A stretch of DNA of 36,982 nt, taken from positions 1 to 36,982 of the forward strand of contig CAZIUL010000039.1 of the NCBI GenBank assembly GCA_964542475.1, given 5' to 3'. The stretch's first letter is position 1; each line of letters begins with the position of its first letter. The notes below the pieces were generated by a model, which ran no database searches, was not told the DNA's origin, and saw only the letters and a program-made list of their open reading frames with translations. The stretch comes from CAZIUL01 sp964542475 (GTDB lineage: Bacteria; Planctomycetota; B15-G4; CAYZWU01). A program made the translations under genes and the position numbers. This document shows, one piece after another, positions 15,961-23,893 of the stretch.

Positions 15961-16797
15961 CTAAATGCCTTCTTCATTGGGCTCTGTGTTTTCCTCGCGC
16001 GCCCAGTCTATCGGTTTCACGATGGAAGAAGTCCCCTTTTCGATGTCGTACTCTTCCTCGGACACATGCTGTTCAGAAAGCGCTTTGGCTTTCTTCATGA
16101 GAGAGTCGATTTCCGGATTTTTGGCATCGCCCTGCAGATCCGCGGCCTTTTCCAGAGCACAACAGGCATCACTGTACAGTTCCAGAGCAAAGAGGGAAGC
16201 CCCTTCCTCCTTATGAATCAAGGCCTTTACCTTTTCCGGCAGTGTTTCGGAGAAAGCCCTGTTGAATTCGAGCACAGCGTTAAGATGGTCCTCGGCTTTC
16301 AAGTACCGGTACCCTCTGGCCAGGTGACGGATTGTTTTTCCGGTCAAGCTGTTGGGTATTTCCCTGATGGACGTAACCAGTATCCAGGGCTTGTTGTCAA
16401 ATGTGCTGCGTATTTCACCCGTGGCTTCGAACCGCGCGAATTTGCTTAAGCTCATCGCCTGTTTTTTCAGTTCTGTATCTCCCTTTTTCACGTACAGAAG
16501 CGGAAAACTTGATTTGAACGATTCCTCTGTCCATAACGGCGCATCAAAATCCCATGCGGAAAAGTTAAGGTAGCTAGATGAATCGAAGATAGTAAAGAAA
16601 GGCCTGTAAACCCCTGATAGTTTGTAGAACTGGCCCCTGAAAACGAGGCTGGTTTTCTTGAGAGCTTTCACGTTCGATGTGATCTCGCTGAGGTTGAGTA
16701 CTTTTTGCTCCTGCTTGGTTCCTTCTGATCCTTCCAGGAAGGGATTCATCATGAACGACATGGAAATCGCCAAGATTAGTGTCAAGGTCCTCTTCAT
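15961..16797 (-). CDS. Secreted protein with TPR-like helical C-terminus
   Basis: This 278-residue protein has an N-terminal signal peptide (MKRTLTLILAISMSFMMNP). The first half is beta-rich (SLVFRGQFYKLSGVYRPFF, FARFEATGEIRS) and resembles an OB-fold-like or lipid-binding sandwich, without a clear family. The second half has pairs of helices (GYRYLKAEDHLNAVLEFNRA, EGASLFALELYSDACCALEK) in the pattern of tetratricopeptide repeats. It probably resides in the periplasm and binds a partner protein. It should not be confused with magnetosome MamA, which is cytoplasmic TPR throughout. It lies 80 bp after the FlgM-like gene on the same strand and ends 48 bp from the convergent ATPase gene. Confidence 0.65.
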   Translation of the reverse strand: MKRTLTLILAISMSFMMNPFLEGSEGTKQEQKVLNLSEITSNVKALKKTSLVFRGQFYKLSGVYRPFFTIFDSSSYLNFSAWDFDAPLWTEESFKSSFPLLYVKKGDTELKKQAMSLSKFARFEATGEIRSTFDNKPWILVTSIREIPNSLTGKTIRHLARGYRYLKAEDHLNAVLEFNRAFSETLPEKVKALIHKEEGASLFALELYSDACCALEKAADLQGDAKNPEIDSLMKKAKALSEQHVSEEEYDIEKGTSSIVKPIDWAREENTEPNEEGI

Positions 16798-16877
16798 TTG
16801 TCAGCCCCTTTCAAACGATCTTTTGCTTATAAAGGCACAGCCGGTTCCCGGATAGGCTTCGCATGCGTCTTTTCATC

Positions 16878-17060
16878 TTATTCGTGCTCGATCTCCTCTA
16901 GAAGTTTAGCCAGCGCGGAATCGAGCCGTTCATGTGTGAGGTACTCTTCATCCTGTATCATCCGCTTGATGCGCTTGATCTTATCCTCTCGCGTTTCATC
17001 CTGGGGGATCCGTTCGTCCGCCATGGCGCTGAGCAAGGCTGTCAACCCCGAAATCTGCAT
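16878..17060 (-). CDS. FlgM-like anti-sigma factor homologue, small
   Basis: I chose the ATG at 17060, giving 60 residues beginning MQISGLTALLSAMADE. On the coding strand CAGGAG lies eight bases before that ATG, while the longer upstream reading has no ribosome site. The C-terminal part (REDKIKRIKRMIQDEEYLTH, then ERLDSALAKLLEE) has the pattern of FlgM, the small disordered inhibitor of the flagellar sigma factor: a basic helix, a short linker and an amphipathic helix. No flagellar genes occur in the window, so it could inhibit another sigma factor or be a look-alike. It lies just upstream of the secreted TPR-like gene. Confidence 0.5.
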   Translation of the reverse strand: MQISGLTALLSAMADERIPQDETREDKIKRIKRMIQDEEYLTHERLDSALAKLLEEIEHE

Positions 17061-17472
17061 GGTGCATTCTCCTGGATAATCTGTTTTTCTGTGACGGTTT
17101 TGAGCGCCGCATGATTTTGGGGTGCGATTTGGTTGCTCGTGATTCTGAACATTTTTTACATCCCTTTCCCTGTCAAGTCCGTGATCCCTGTACCACGGCC
17201 AAAGAACATATCGACTTATATTGATTATATCTTTAAACAAAATACATAGGCGGTAATTAGTATTTTAATCTCTTGTGGTTATTATAATTAAGTCATTTTC
17301 AATACTGATTTGGAGGGGAGTGTGCTTTGGTTGATTTTCTGTATTATTTAGAATTCGGTAAGACAGTGAAGCATTTCATTTTGAGAACAGGCGATATTGT
17401 TTGTTAATGATTGATTGTTAATTGTTTAGGATTGATCAGAATTGGGAGATCGAAAATAGGAATACTCCAGCC
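17061..17472. other. AT-rich intergenic region
   Basis: I see no gene in these 412 bp. They are markedly AT-rich around 17220-17440. The stretch must contain the promoter for the FlgM-like gene; TATAAT-like sequences occur on the minus strand near 17230 but lack a good -35 partner. The other end carries the rsmD stop, which is transcribed toward this region, and no clear terminator is visible. Confidence 0.45.
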
Positions 17473-18060
17473 TCAAGCCTTCTTATAGAAGGTTAATGAA
17501 ACCGAACCATACTCTCTCAGGTCGACAAGGGATAGCGGACCCAGGGTGGAAGGAGCGTTTTGTTTTTTTCGTATCTGCATGATGATCATAACGTTATCCG
17601 AAAAAAAGCAAGCTTCGCCCATGCAATGGACCAAAAGGTCGATGTCGCGTTTCGCTTCATGATCATGGAAAGAGAAAGGGGGATCCAAAAAAACGAAATC
17701 GTAGGGTTCGAAACCCGAGACAGGAACTGCAGAGTTTTTCAGCAGGTTGGTTTTGAAAATTTTGGAAACCGGTTCGAAGCCCAGAGTTTCTCTGTTGCGG
17801 TAAAGCACACCAACAGCTTGGTGGTTGTGCTCGAAAAAGGCGCACGAGGCAGCGCCGCGGCTGAGCGCTTCGAAGCCAATGGAGCCGGTTCCTGAAAAGA
17901 GATCCTGGACCGATGCGTCTTGGATACTATCCCCAATGATGTTGAACAAGGCTTCTCTCAACTGGCCCTGCATCGGTCGCGTTCCGCGTCCCGGGGGTGT
18001 TGCCAGGATACGCCCGTTGTGCACACCTCCGGTCAAGCGAAACTTGTTTCCTTGCGGCAT
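17473..18060 (-). CDS. rsmD: 16S rRNA (guanine966-N2)-methyltransferase RsmD
   Basis: RsmD methylates G966 of 16S rRNA in the small subunit, using S-adenosylmethionine. The 195-residue protein starts FRLTGGVHNGRILATPPGRG followed by RPMQGQLREALFNII, the usual N-terminal part. The SAM-binding motif is DLFSGTGSIGFEALSRGA (53-70). The catalytic N-methyltransferase motif is DPPF (126-129), with FVFLDPPF around it. Size and order fit stand-alone RsmD. It is divergent from the FHA-vWA gene. In many bacteria rsmD lies next to coaD, which is not the case here. Confidence 0.92.
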   Translation of the reverse strand: MPQGNKFRLTGGVHNGRILATPPGRGTRPMQGQLREALFNIIGDSIQDASVQDLFSGTGSIGFEALSRGAASCAFFEHNHQAVGVLYRNRETLGFEPVSKIFKTNLLKNSAVPVSGFEPYDFVFLDPPFSFHDHEAKRDIDLLVHCMGEACFFSDNVMIIMQIRKKQNAPSTLGPLSLVDLREYGSVSLTFYKKA

Positions 18061-18286
18061 TTTCTTGATACCTGGTATTTGTTATGTGATATCTAAGGCT
18101 GCTTTTGCAATAGTTTAGATTAACTCAATGCGTCCATCAAGAGGATTCATTGACGGGAGGTTCAAGACCAGGGCTGAATAGCCGATGTTTATGGAAAGAG
18201 TCTGCGATTGATTTCGGGCCAAATGCGCATCCGAGCGCACCTTCATCCGCAACAAGGGCAATATTACCGGCACGGACCAGGATGGA

Positions 18287-20092
18287 ATGAGCGAACAGAA
18301 AACTCAAAGCATTCGATTGACCATCGGGGGAGATGAAAGAAACACATACGAGATTCGTGACAGTGAAACACTGACACTGGGACGTGACCCGGCATGCACC
18401 TTGCAGATCAATCACCATACAGTCTCGCCTTTTCACTGCAAGATGGAGTATCACCGTGGGGTTTTGATTGTTGAGGATCTTGGCAGCAAGTCGGGGATGC
18501 TGTTTTTAGGGAAACCGAAAAGCCGCCTGGAACTTAAACAGAACGCTTCTTTTTTTCTTGGCCGAATCGAGATCATTGCCCGGAAAAGCATCTCGCTTAC
18601 ACAATCCAAACCGGAAGAGATAAGCCGGAAAAAGGTTTTTTTTCGGCGGCGGGAAGTTCAAAGCAGAAGAGTACCCTTTGAAGGTACAGCGGTAAGTGTC
18701 ACCTTTCAGGAAGAGTTTGTCAAAGCACTCAAGAGAATGCCGTTTCTGGGTTTTTCTTTGCTTCTTCATCTGTTGATCCTGTTTTTTGTTTCAGATCTGC
18801 CGTACTTCTCGAGACGCCTGCATTCGAAAGAGCCGATCCTGGCGCATATCGTTACACCTGATGATCTGGTGAAACTCGAGCAGGATGTGAAGCCCGAAGA
18901 GGACGAGTTGGACCCGCCTGACCCGCTAGAGGAAGAGTTCCCGGATCCGTTCATTGATTTTTCGGACGACGAGGACGTCAGCCCACAGGACATTATCGAG
19001 TATGTGCCGGGACAGATCGCCATCGAGGGGTTGGTAACAGGCCGCAGGGATTTTACCGGTTTTATGGGAGAAGGAACGGCAAGGTTAATGGGCCGATCGT
19101 TTTCGAGAGGGTTCAAGGACTACATAACCGATCTGCGCATGCGGGGAATGGATGTGGCTTTTGTCATCGACTGCACAAACAGCATGGATCCGTTCCTTGA
19201 CGAGGCCAAGCGGGTTGTTGACAGGCTTGTTTCCAATCTGGCGGCTGTGGTGCCAAACCTGAAGCTGTCGCTGGTGTCGTTCCGCGACGAGGGAGATGAA
19301 TATGTAACCCGACACATCGATTTGACAACTGATCGTTACGAGATCTTGAACTTTCTCGATGATTGCATGGCAGAGGGAGGAGGCGACTTTCCCGAAGCCG
19401 TGTGTGAAGCTCTGAACAGGACGATCAACACTCTTTTTTGGCGTGCTAGCAGCAAGAAGGTTATCATTTTGATTGGAGATGCTCCGGCTCATAAAGAAGA
19501 CGGCGCAATGATGGATAGACTCCTGCGCGAGTTCACAAAGGGGGAAGGTCCAGGGGTTGTGAATACCGTTTATATAGGTCCTTTAACGGATCCTCCTACA
19601 GTCAACCAGGAAGCTGCTGTCGAAAGCATGAAACATATAGCTCATATCGCAAAGGGGGAGTTTTCATGGATATCCGAATACAACAAGCTGTCCGGGCACC
19701 TGATAAGCAGCGCTTTTGGATTCGATTGGAAGGACGATGTGGCAAGGCTGCTGAGATCCGTTCAGAAGAACAGAATGGACCTCCTGATAGAGCGAAAAGC
19801 GAAAGCGAAGCAGAAAGGATGGCTCCTGGGAGGGCTGAAGAAAACCCCTGTTATGCCTGGTATTGTTAAAGCACTGATCACGCTTTCGGATGCACGGGAT
19901 CTTGAACATCTGGTCGGTTACCTGGAAACGGACCTGGTTTCGGACGAAACGAAGAGGGCTTCGTTATATATCCTGAGAAAGGTCCTGGAGAAACCTGTGA
20001 CATTCAGCCTTCATGCGGACCCGAGGAAGCAGCAGAAAGAGGTCGAAAAGATTAGGGAAGCTATCCGGGAATATAGCCTGAGAAGCGATTGA
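18287..20092 (+). CDS. FHA-transmembrane-vWA protein
   Basis: This 601-residue membrane protein has an unusual order of domains. Residues 10-95 form an FHA phosphothreonine-binding domain: LGRDPACTLQINHHTVSPFHC with the core Arg, Ser and His, then DLGSKSGMLF. A single hydrophobic helix lies at about 152-172 (FLGFSLLLHLLILFFV). It is followed by an acidic, proline-rich stretch (DPPDPLEEEFPDPF) recalling TonB-type linkers. From about 288 there is a von Willebrand A domain with MIDAS residues Asp295, Thr297 and Ser299 (IDCTNSM), GGGDFPEAV and Asp398 (LIGDAPAH). Helical repeats fill the C-terminus. The FHA part should be cytoplasmic and the vWA part periplasmic, so it may relay phosphorylation state across the membrane; that is inference. 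No partner kinase is adjacent. Confidence 0.8.
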   Translation: MSEQKTQSIRLTIGGDERNTYEIRDSETLTLGRDPACTLQINHHTVSPFHCKMEYHRGVLIVEDLGSKSGMLFLGKPKSRLELKQNASFFLGRIEIIARKSISLTQSKPEEISRKKVFFRRREVQSRRVPFEGTAVSVTFQEEFVKALKRMPFLGFSLLLHLLILFFVSDLPYFSRRLHSKEPILAHIVTPDDLVKLEQDVKPEEDELDPPDPLEEEFPDPFIDFSDDEDVSPQDIIEYVPGQIAIEGLVTGRRDFTGFMGEGTARLMGRSFSRGFKDYITDLRMRGMDVAFVIDCTNSMDPFLDEAKRVVDRLVSNLAAVVPNLKLSLVSFRDEGDEYVTRHIDLTTDRYEILNFLDDCMAEGGGDFPEAVCEALNRTINTLFWRASSKKVIILIGDAPAHKEDGAMMDRLLREFTKGEGPGVVNTVYIGPLTDPPTVNQEAAVESMKHIAHIAKGEFSWISEYNKLSGHLISSAFGFDWKDDVARLLRSVQKNRMDLLIERKAKAKQKGWLLGGLKKTPVMPGIVKALITLSDARDLEHLVGYLETDLVSDETKRASLYILRKVLEKPVTFSLHADPRKQQKEVEKIREAIREYSLRSD

Positions 20093-20433
20093 TATCCGCT
20101 GGAAAAGAGAGGGAATGGATCGTTGATCGGGTGTAATATGTTGGTGTTAATGGTGTAACGGCTACTGTCCGCGGTTCGAAGAGAGGGGAGGCATCGGTTT
20201 CCTGCAGTGTCGAGAAGAGCTCACAAAATTTCAGAATTACGGAATATCTGTAGAAGAATCAATAGCATTTTTGTTTTTCGGTGATACAATTACTACAGAT
20301 TTGAGATATATTGGTTATACTCACTCTGGATAAGCTGAAAAAGGCGTTGTGTTTGTGCGTTTTTTTCACTTCTTTTTTGATCAACCTGTGTCTCGGAAGA
20401 AAGTCCTTTTGTTTTCAATAAGGGGCTAAAACG
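20093..20433. other. Intergenic region before the calcium-repeat protein gene
   Basis: No gene is supported in this 341-bp stretch. A 40-codon frame around 20305-20420, starting from TTG or CTG, encodes a leader-like hydrophobic peptide but has no ATG and no family, and could be chance or a decayed signal peptide. T-runs near 20370 may form part of a terminator or promoter. Confidence 0.45.
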
Positions 20434-21378
20434 ATGAGACTTTTAATACAGAACACGAGTTCATTGAACCGCAGTGAACTCAAGATTAAAAAGCCGCTCG
20501 TTCTGTTCTGCATGCTTGCCTTCGTTGTTGTATTACAACCATCCAACTTCAGCCTGCCTGGCGCAAGATCAACTGTTTTGAACCCTATAGCGGATGAGGA
20601 CAATGATGCGCTTCCGGATGCTTTTGAGGCCATTTACGGGACAAGTTCTTCCAACCCGGACAACGATGGGGATGGAGTGTTGGACGGCATTGAGTATGTG
20701 CTCGGGAGCAACCCTCTCGATCCAGCGGACTGTCCTGTGTTGACGCCGGGAATTCGCATTGCGCCTTACCACGACGGGGATGTAGTAAAGCTGTGCATGA
20801 TATTTTTTCCTGGTGAAGTAAAGTACATAAACTCTTTCTCTTTTCATTTCGCTTATTCCCAGAACTTTGCCCCCATTCCGGGAAAGACCGGACTGATCGA
20901 TCTGACCGGGCTGATTCCATTTGGCGTAAAAGAGTTCTCATTCGTTGTGTACCAGGGATTATTAGTGACATCCTATGTGGTGGATTTTCCGGATTCCCTG
21001 TTGGAGAAATACTCGCCTGTTTCCATTGGAATTTCATCCCAGATAATAGGTGTTTCTTTATTTGATATACTTGACATCAACTATATCGACGGCATCCCGG
21101 TTATGCTGATCGATCGCCATGAGTTGGATATCGGCGGGAGTGGTTCCTGTTATATCGCATTGACCGGGGATCTGCCCCAGGGGTGGTGTGATGACGAGGT
21201 CTGCAAAACCGACATGATACCTGTCAGCAGCAGTGACGGGGTGATAGAGTACGAAATCACTGATGCCGAATGTGACAGCCTGATGAAGAAGCTTTGTTCG
21301 CCATCTGATTGCTCTGCGCTTGAAGGAACCCGCGTAGTGACAATAGATCCGGGATTCCTGATAGGTGATATGGAATAG
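20434..21378 (+). CDS. Exported protein with TSP3-type calcium-binding repeats
   Basis: This 314-residue protein has an N-terminal segment with a hydrophobic core (PLVLFCMLAFVVVL) preceded by a longer-than-usual positively charged region, probably a signal peptide or anchor. Two thrombospondin-3-like calcium motifs follow: DEDNDALPDAFE (54-65) and DNDGDGVLDGIE (76-87). The rest is a beta-rich domain with paired cysteines near the end (CDDEVC and CSPSDC) that could form disulfides. I do not recognise this C-terminal domain. Such proteins are usually surface-exposed and stabilised by calcium. It lies directly before the ECF sigma factor operon but on its own unit. Confidence 0.65.
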   Translation: MRLLIQNTSSLNRSELKIKKPLVLFCMLAFVVVLQPSNFSLPGARSTVLNPIADEDNDALPDAFEAIYGTSSSNPDNDGDGVLDGIEYVLGSNPLDPADCPVLTPGIRIAPYHDGDVVKLCMIFFPGEVKYINSFSFHFAYSQNFAPIPGKTGLIDLTGLIPFGVKEFSFVVYQGLLVTSYVVDFPDSLLEKYSPVSIGISSQIIGVSLFDILDINYIDGIPVMLIDRHELDIGGSGSCYIALTGDLPQGWCDDEVCKTDMIPVSSSDGVIEYEITDAECDSLMKKLCSPSDCSALEGTRVVTIDPGFLIGDME

Positions 21379-21500
21379 CCATATCGAGGTTATCTCCCCC
21401 CCTCAGCCGTTTCAAATTGACCGGATTTGTCCTTCCTGAACGCTTGGCCTGCCCTTTTTATTGTACAATTTTTGAAATAGTGTTTATTTATTGTTAACTT

Positions 21501-21529
21501 GGAACCTGTAAAAGAGTTAATGCGTCATA
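21501..21529 (+). promoter_or_regulatory. ECF-sigma-type promoter
   Basis: GGAACCT (21501-21507) and CGTCATA (21523-21529) are 15 bases apart, the pattern recognised by ECF sigma factors of the RpoE group (GGAAC ... CGTC). The predicted start site is about 10 bases before the sigma gene ATG at 21547. This suggests the sigma factor drives its own operon. Confidence 0.7.
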
Positions 21530-21546
21530 TTTTCTAAAGTAGAGCT

Positions 21547-22146
21547 ATGCTTGATCCTGACGATGAACTAGTGAAGCGGTGTCAATCAGATGATCCTGAG
21601 GTGTTTGAGAAGGCATTTTTCGAGATTTATAAAAAGTACGGAGAAAGGATATACAATACCTCCTTCAGGATACTCGGGAACTCAGATGATGCACTTGATG
21701 TTACTCAAGATGCTTTCATCAATATATTTAGGAAAATCGACCAGTTCAGGGAGGACTCCAGGTTTTTTACCTGGTTTTACAGAATCGTCGTTAATCTTTG
21801 CATTGACAGGAAAAGGAAACTGCTTTCGACAAAGTATGTTTCCGAAAGCCTTGGAAACGAAATTTTCGCGAATATTCCTGATGTCAGGAATCCGACAACT
21901 GAAGATCTGGCCAAGAACGAGCACCTAGAGCACATGATACAGAAGGCACTTATGCGCTTGAGCCCGGTTTTGAGGCCTGTTGTGGTTTTAAGGTATATAG
22001 AAGGATTCTCATACGCCGAAATCGCTGAAACTCTTGAATGTTCTGTGGGAACCGTGAAATCAAGGATGAACAGGGCGCACAGGAACCTTGAGGTTATCCT
22101 GAAGCCTGAAATCGATTTGGCGAGTGTTGACGGTGAGAGTACATAA
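21547..22146 (+). CDS. ECF-family RNA polymerase sigma factor (RpoE-like)
   Basis: This 199-residue sigma factor has only the two core domains. Region 2 includes AFFEIYKKYGERIYNTSFRI, DALDVTQDAFINIFRKIDQF and FTWFYRIVVNLCIDRKRK, which open the -10 element. Region 4 has LSPVLRPVVVLRYIEGFSYAEIAETLECSVGTVKSRMNRA, abbreviated here by its features: a helix-turn-helix that reads the -35 box. The layout is that of RpoE-like ECF factors, released from a membrane anti-sigma factor by envelope signals. The next two genes encode such a regulator and an RseB-like lipoprotein. A matching GGAAC...CGTC promoter lies upstream, so autoregulation is likely. Confidence 0.93.
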   Translation: MLDPDDELVKRCQSDDPEVFEKAFFEIYKKYGERIYNTSFRILGNSDDALDVTQDAFINIFRKIDQFREDSRFFTWFYRIVVNLCIDRKRKLLSTKYVSESLGNEIFANIPDVRNPTTEDLAKNEHLEHMIQKALMRLSPVLRPVVVLRYIEGFSYAEIAETLECSVGTVKSRMNRAHRNLEVILKPEIDLASVDGEST

Positions 22147-22173
22147 CGTTTATTGTGTTAAAAGGTTGTAACG

Positions 22174-22770
22174 ATGGGTTTGGATTGCGGCCGTGTTCGG
22201 GGAAATCTGCTTTTCTATCTGGAGGGTGAGGAGCACGATCTCCCGTCCTCCATGATGAAAGAGCATCTCGAAAACTGTCCTCGGTGTAGCGAGAAGGCCC
22301 GATCGATTGCCACATTGAGCAGGTTGCTCTCGAGCATGCCCCGGAAGCCTTTACCTGAATTGCCGGAAATGAAAAGCGCATCCATCGTTCCCATGATTAC
22401 AAAGCTATCCCGTGTAAAACTCCCTGCCGGGTTCCAGCATACTGTTCTCGATGCTGTCAGGAAAGATAGACGGAAGGAAACTGCGGCAGAGAGAGGCAGC
22501 CTCTGGCGCATGATGAGACCTGCCGCCGCCGCCGCGGTCATTATTGTCATCCTTTCGGCTTCCGGTTACCGTTTCATGGGTGCACAGACCTCTATTTCCA
22601 ACCGGTTCGGCCTGAATGTCTCTTTCGATAAATCTTTTTATTATCATTCATTGGAGCATGGGCAGAGCGGCAGCAGCCGCGCGCCGGGGAATCGAGACGT
22701 GCATATAGGCGGATCCGCCTGGGAGAAATACGTTCGATCAAAGGGTGGGGACCCAGGGGGGGGGAAGTAA
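22174..22770 (+). CDS. Zinc-binding anti-sigma factor, membrane-anchored
   Basis: This 198-residue protein has an N-terminal zinc-binding anti-sigma (ZAS) motif: Cys5, then His31, Cys35 and Cys38 in the HxxxCxxC pattern (HLENCPRC). A single membrane helix lies at about 115-131 (AAAAAVIIVILSASGY). The remaining 65 residues would face the periplasm. Such proteins hold their ECF sigma factor at the membrane until a signal triggers release. The gene starts 27 bp after the sigma gene, with an AAAGG ribosome site. Its stop overlaps the ATG of the next gene by one base (TAATG), pointing to coupled translation. Confidence 0.8.
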   Translation: MGLDCGRVRGNLLFYLEGEEHDLPSSMMKEHLENCPRCSEKARSIATLSRLLSSMPRKPLPELPEMKSASIVPMITKLSRVKLPAGFQHTVLDAVRKDRRKETAAERGSLWRMMRPAAAAAVIIVILSASGYRFMGAQTSISNRFGLNVSFDKSFYYHSLEHGQSGSSRAPGNRDVHIGGSAWEKYVRSKGGDPGGGK

Positions 22771-23813
22771 TGACGAACACCAGACGCTTTACTTTGTTTT
22801 TGCTCATGATGCTGCTGGGGATAATAACCCATGGGTGCGGCCGTGGTTTTTCCGGATCCGGCGGTTCCTTGAGTTCCATGAACATACATTTTACGAATTG
22901 CCTTCCAGTCTGCTCGGGCGGCTTCCAGATGCCTTGCTATGTGGAACGTATCTTTTCAGATTGGGATTCATCACCGCCGAAGGTATATCACGAGAGGGTC
23001 TGGTTCGATTCCGGCAACTCGTACCGCATCGAGTGCACAGGAATCTGGGAGGAACAAAGAGGTAGTGGTCTGCAGCCGTGCCCTCAGAGCGAAGTGGATA
23101 CATACAACAACCTTCTCGAGGGGGGGCAGGGGTACTTTGCTGTTTTCAACCGGGGTTTCAAGATAACAGATCCCGATCTTTTCCTGGAAAACTACAACTA
23201 TTCGATCTTGAATCCCGATACACGATTTCTTGGCAGGGATGCGGTTCTGATCGAGATTGTATCCAAGCAGCAGGACCGCCCGAATTACACCGTTTGGATC
23301 GACAGGGAACTGGGTTTGGTATTGAAGTATATACAGTCTACCCTGGTAAAAGACCCGTTGACCATCATGGAGGTCACAGGGCTTGATCTGGATCCCGACT
23401 TTACCGGGATCGAAATGTTCAACCGCAATGTTCAGGAAAACACGATTTCAATGCAGGAGCTTGATGTTTTCGGTTTTCCACTTTTCCAGCCCATTTATGT
23501 TCCGCCCGGTTTTTATGCTGAAGATCCGGTCAAGGTTGACCTTTCGGGGCAGACCATCTTCAAGCAGAGCTACACGGACGGGATTGAAACTATTGTGATA
23601 CAACAGTACTGCCTTGACGGCATGCAGGCCAAGAAATCTCATCAGATTGGCGGCGGAAGCGTGCCGCAGCAAGACAGCCCAATCGATTTTTCCACATTCG
23701 CCGGGCTTTCAATCGTCCATTTCAAACTTCTTTCCATTGATTGCGTTATCAAGGCACACCTTCACGAAGATGAACTGGGAGCAATGATCCAGTCGTTTTC
23801 TCAGATCCATTAA
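22770..23813 (+). CDS. RseB/MucB-like periplasmic lipoprotein, sigma regulator
   Basis: This 347-residue protein has a lipoprotein signal with Cys23 (ITHGC). The mature part follows the two-domain pattern of RseB/MucB. An N-terminal LolA-like lipoprotein-sensing fold includes YHERVWFDSGNSYRIEC, GYFAVFNRGF, FLGRDAVLIEIVSKQQDRP and YTVWIDRELGLVLKY. A C-terminal domain has FQPIYVPPGFYAEDPVKV. RseB binds the anti-sigma factor RseA and protects it from proteolysis until mislocalised lipids or lipoproteins displace it. The gene overlaps the anti-sigma gene by one base. Unlike E. coli RseB it appears to be lipidated. Its stop codon TAA (23811-23813) touches the end of a MITE-like element. Confidence 0.75.
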   Translation: MTNTRRFTLFLLMMLLGIITHGCGRGFSGSGGSLSSMNIHFTNCLPVCSGGFQMPCYVERIFSDWDSSPPKVYHERVWFDSGNSYRIECTGIWEEQRGSGLQPCPQSEVDTYNNLLEGGQGYFAVFNRGFKITDPDLFLENYNYSILNPDTRFLGRDAVLIEIVSKQQDRPNYTVWIDRELGLVLKYIQSTLVKDPLTIMEVTGLDLDPDFTGIEMFNRNVQENTISMQELDVFGFPLFQPIYVPPGFYAEDPVKVDLSGQTIFKQSYTDGIETIVIQQYCLDGMQAKKSHQIGGGSVPQQDSPIDFSTFAGLSIVHFKLLSIDCVIKAHLHEDELGAMIQSFSQIH

Positions 23814-23875
23814 CACGCATATTTCACCCTCATCCGCTGCGGCGCCTCGCGGCAAAGAGTATGAAACAAGCGGAT
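23813..23875 (-). mobile_element. 63-bp internally deleted MITE-like element
   Basis: Read on the minus strand, the ends are ATCCGCTTGTTTCAT and GTGAAATATGCGTGT, close to the ends of the 174-bp elements at 5207 and 32927. The middle is missing: the left arm runs to GGCGCCG and continues directly with the right arm (CAGCGGATGAGG). In the full element both arms carry GGTGCCG (5236-5242 and 5347-5353), 111 bp apart, and 174 minus 111 is 63. The element may also serve as a hairpin terminator between the two convergent genes. Confidence 0.75.
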
Positions 23876-23893
23876 AGTTTTCTGTAATGTGGA

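Noticed and set aside
15961..16797. Secreted TPR-like protein as a magnetosome MamA
   Set aside because: MamA is a cytoplasmic TPR protein throughout. This one has a signal peptide and a beta-rich first half, so it does not support a magnetosome cluster.
20305..20420. Leader-like hydrophobic 40-codon frame before the calcium-repeat gene
   Set aside because: It has only TTG or CTG as possible starts and no ribosome site, and the following gene has its own signal-like segment.
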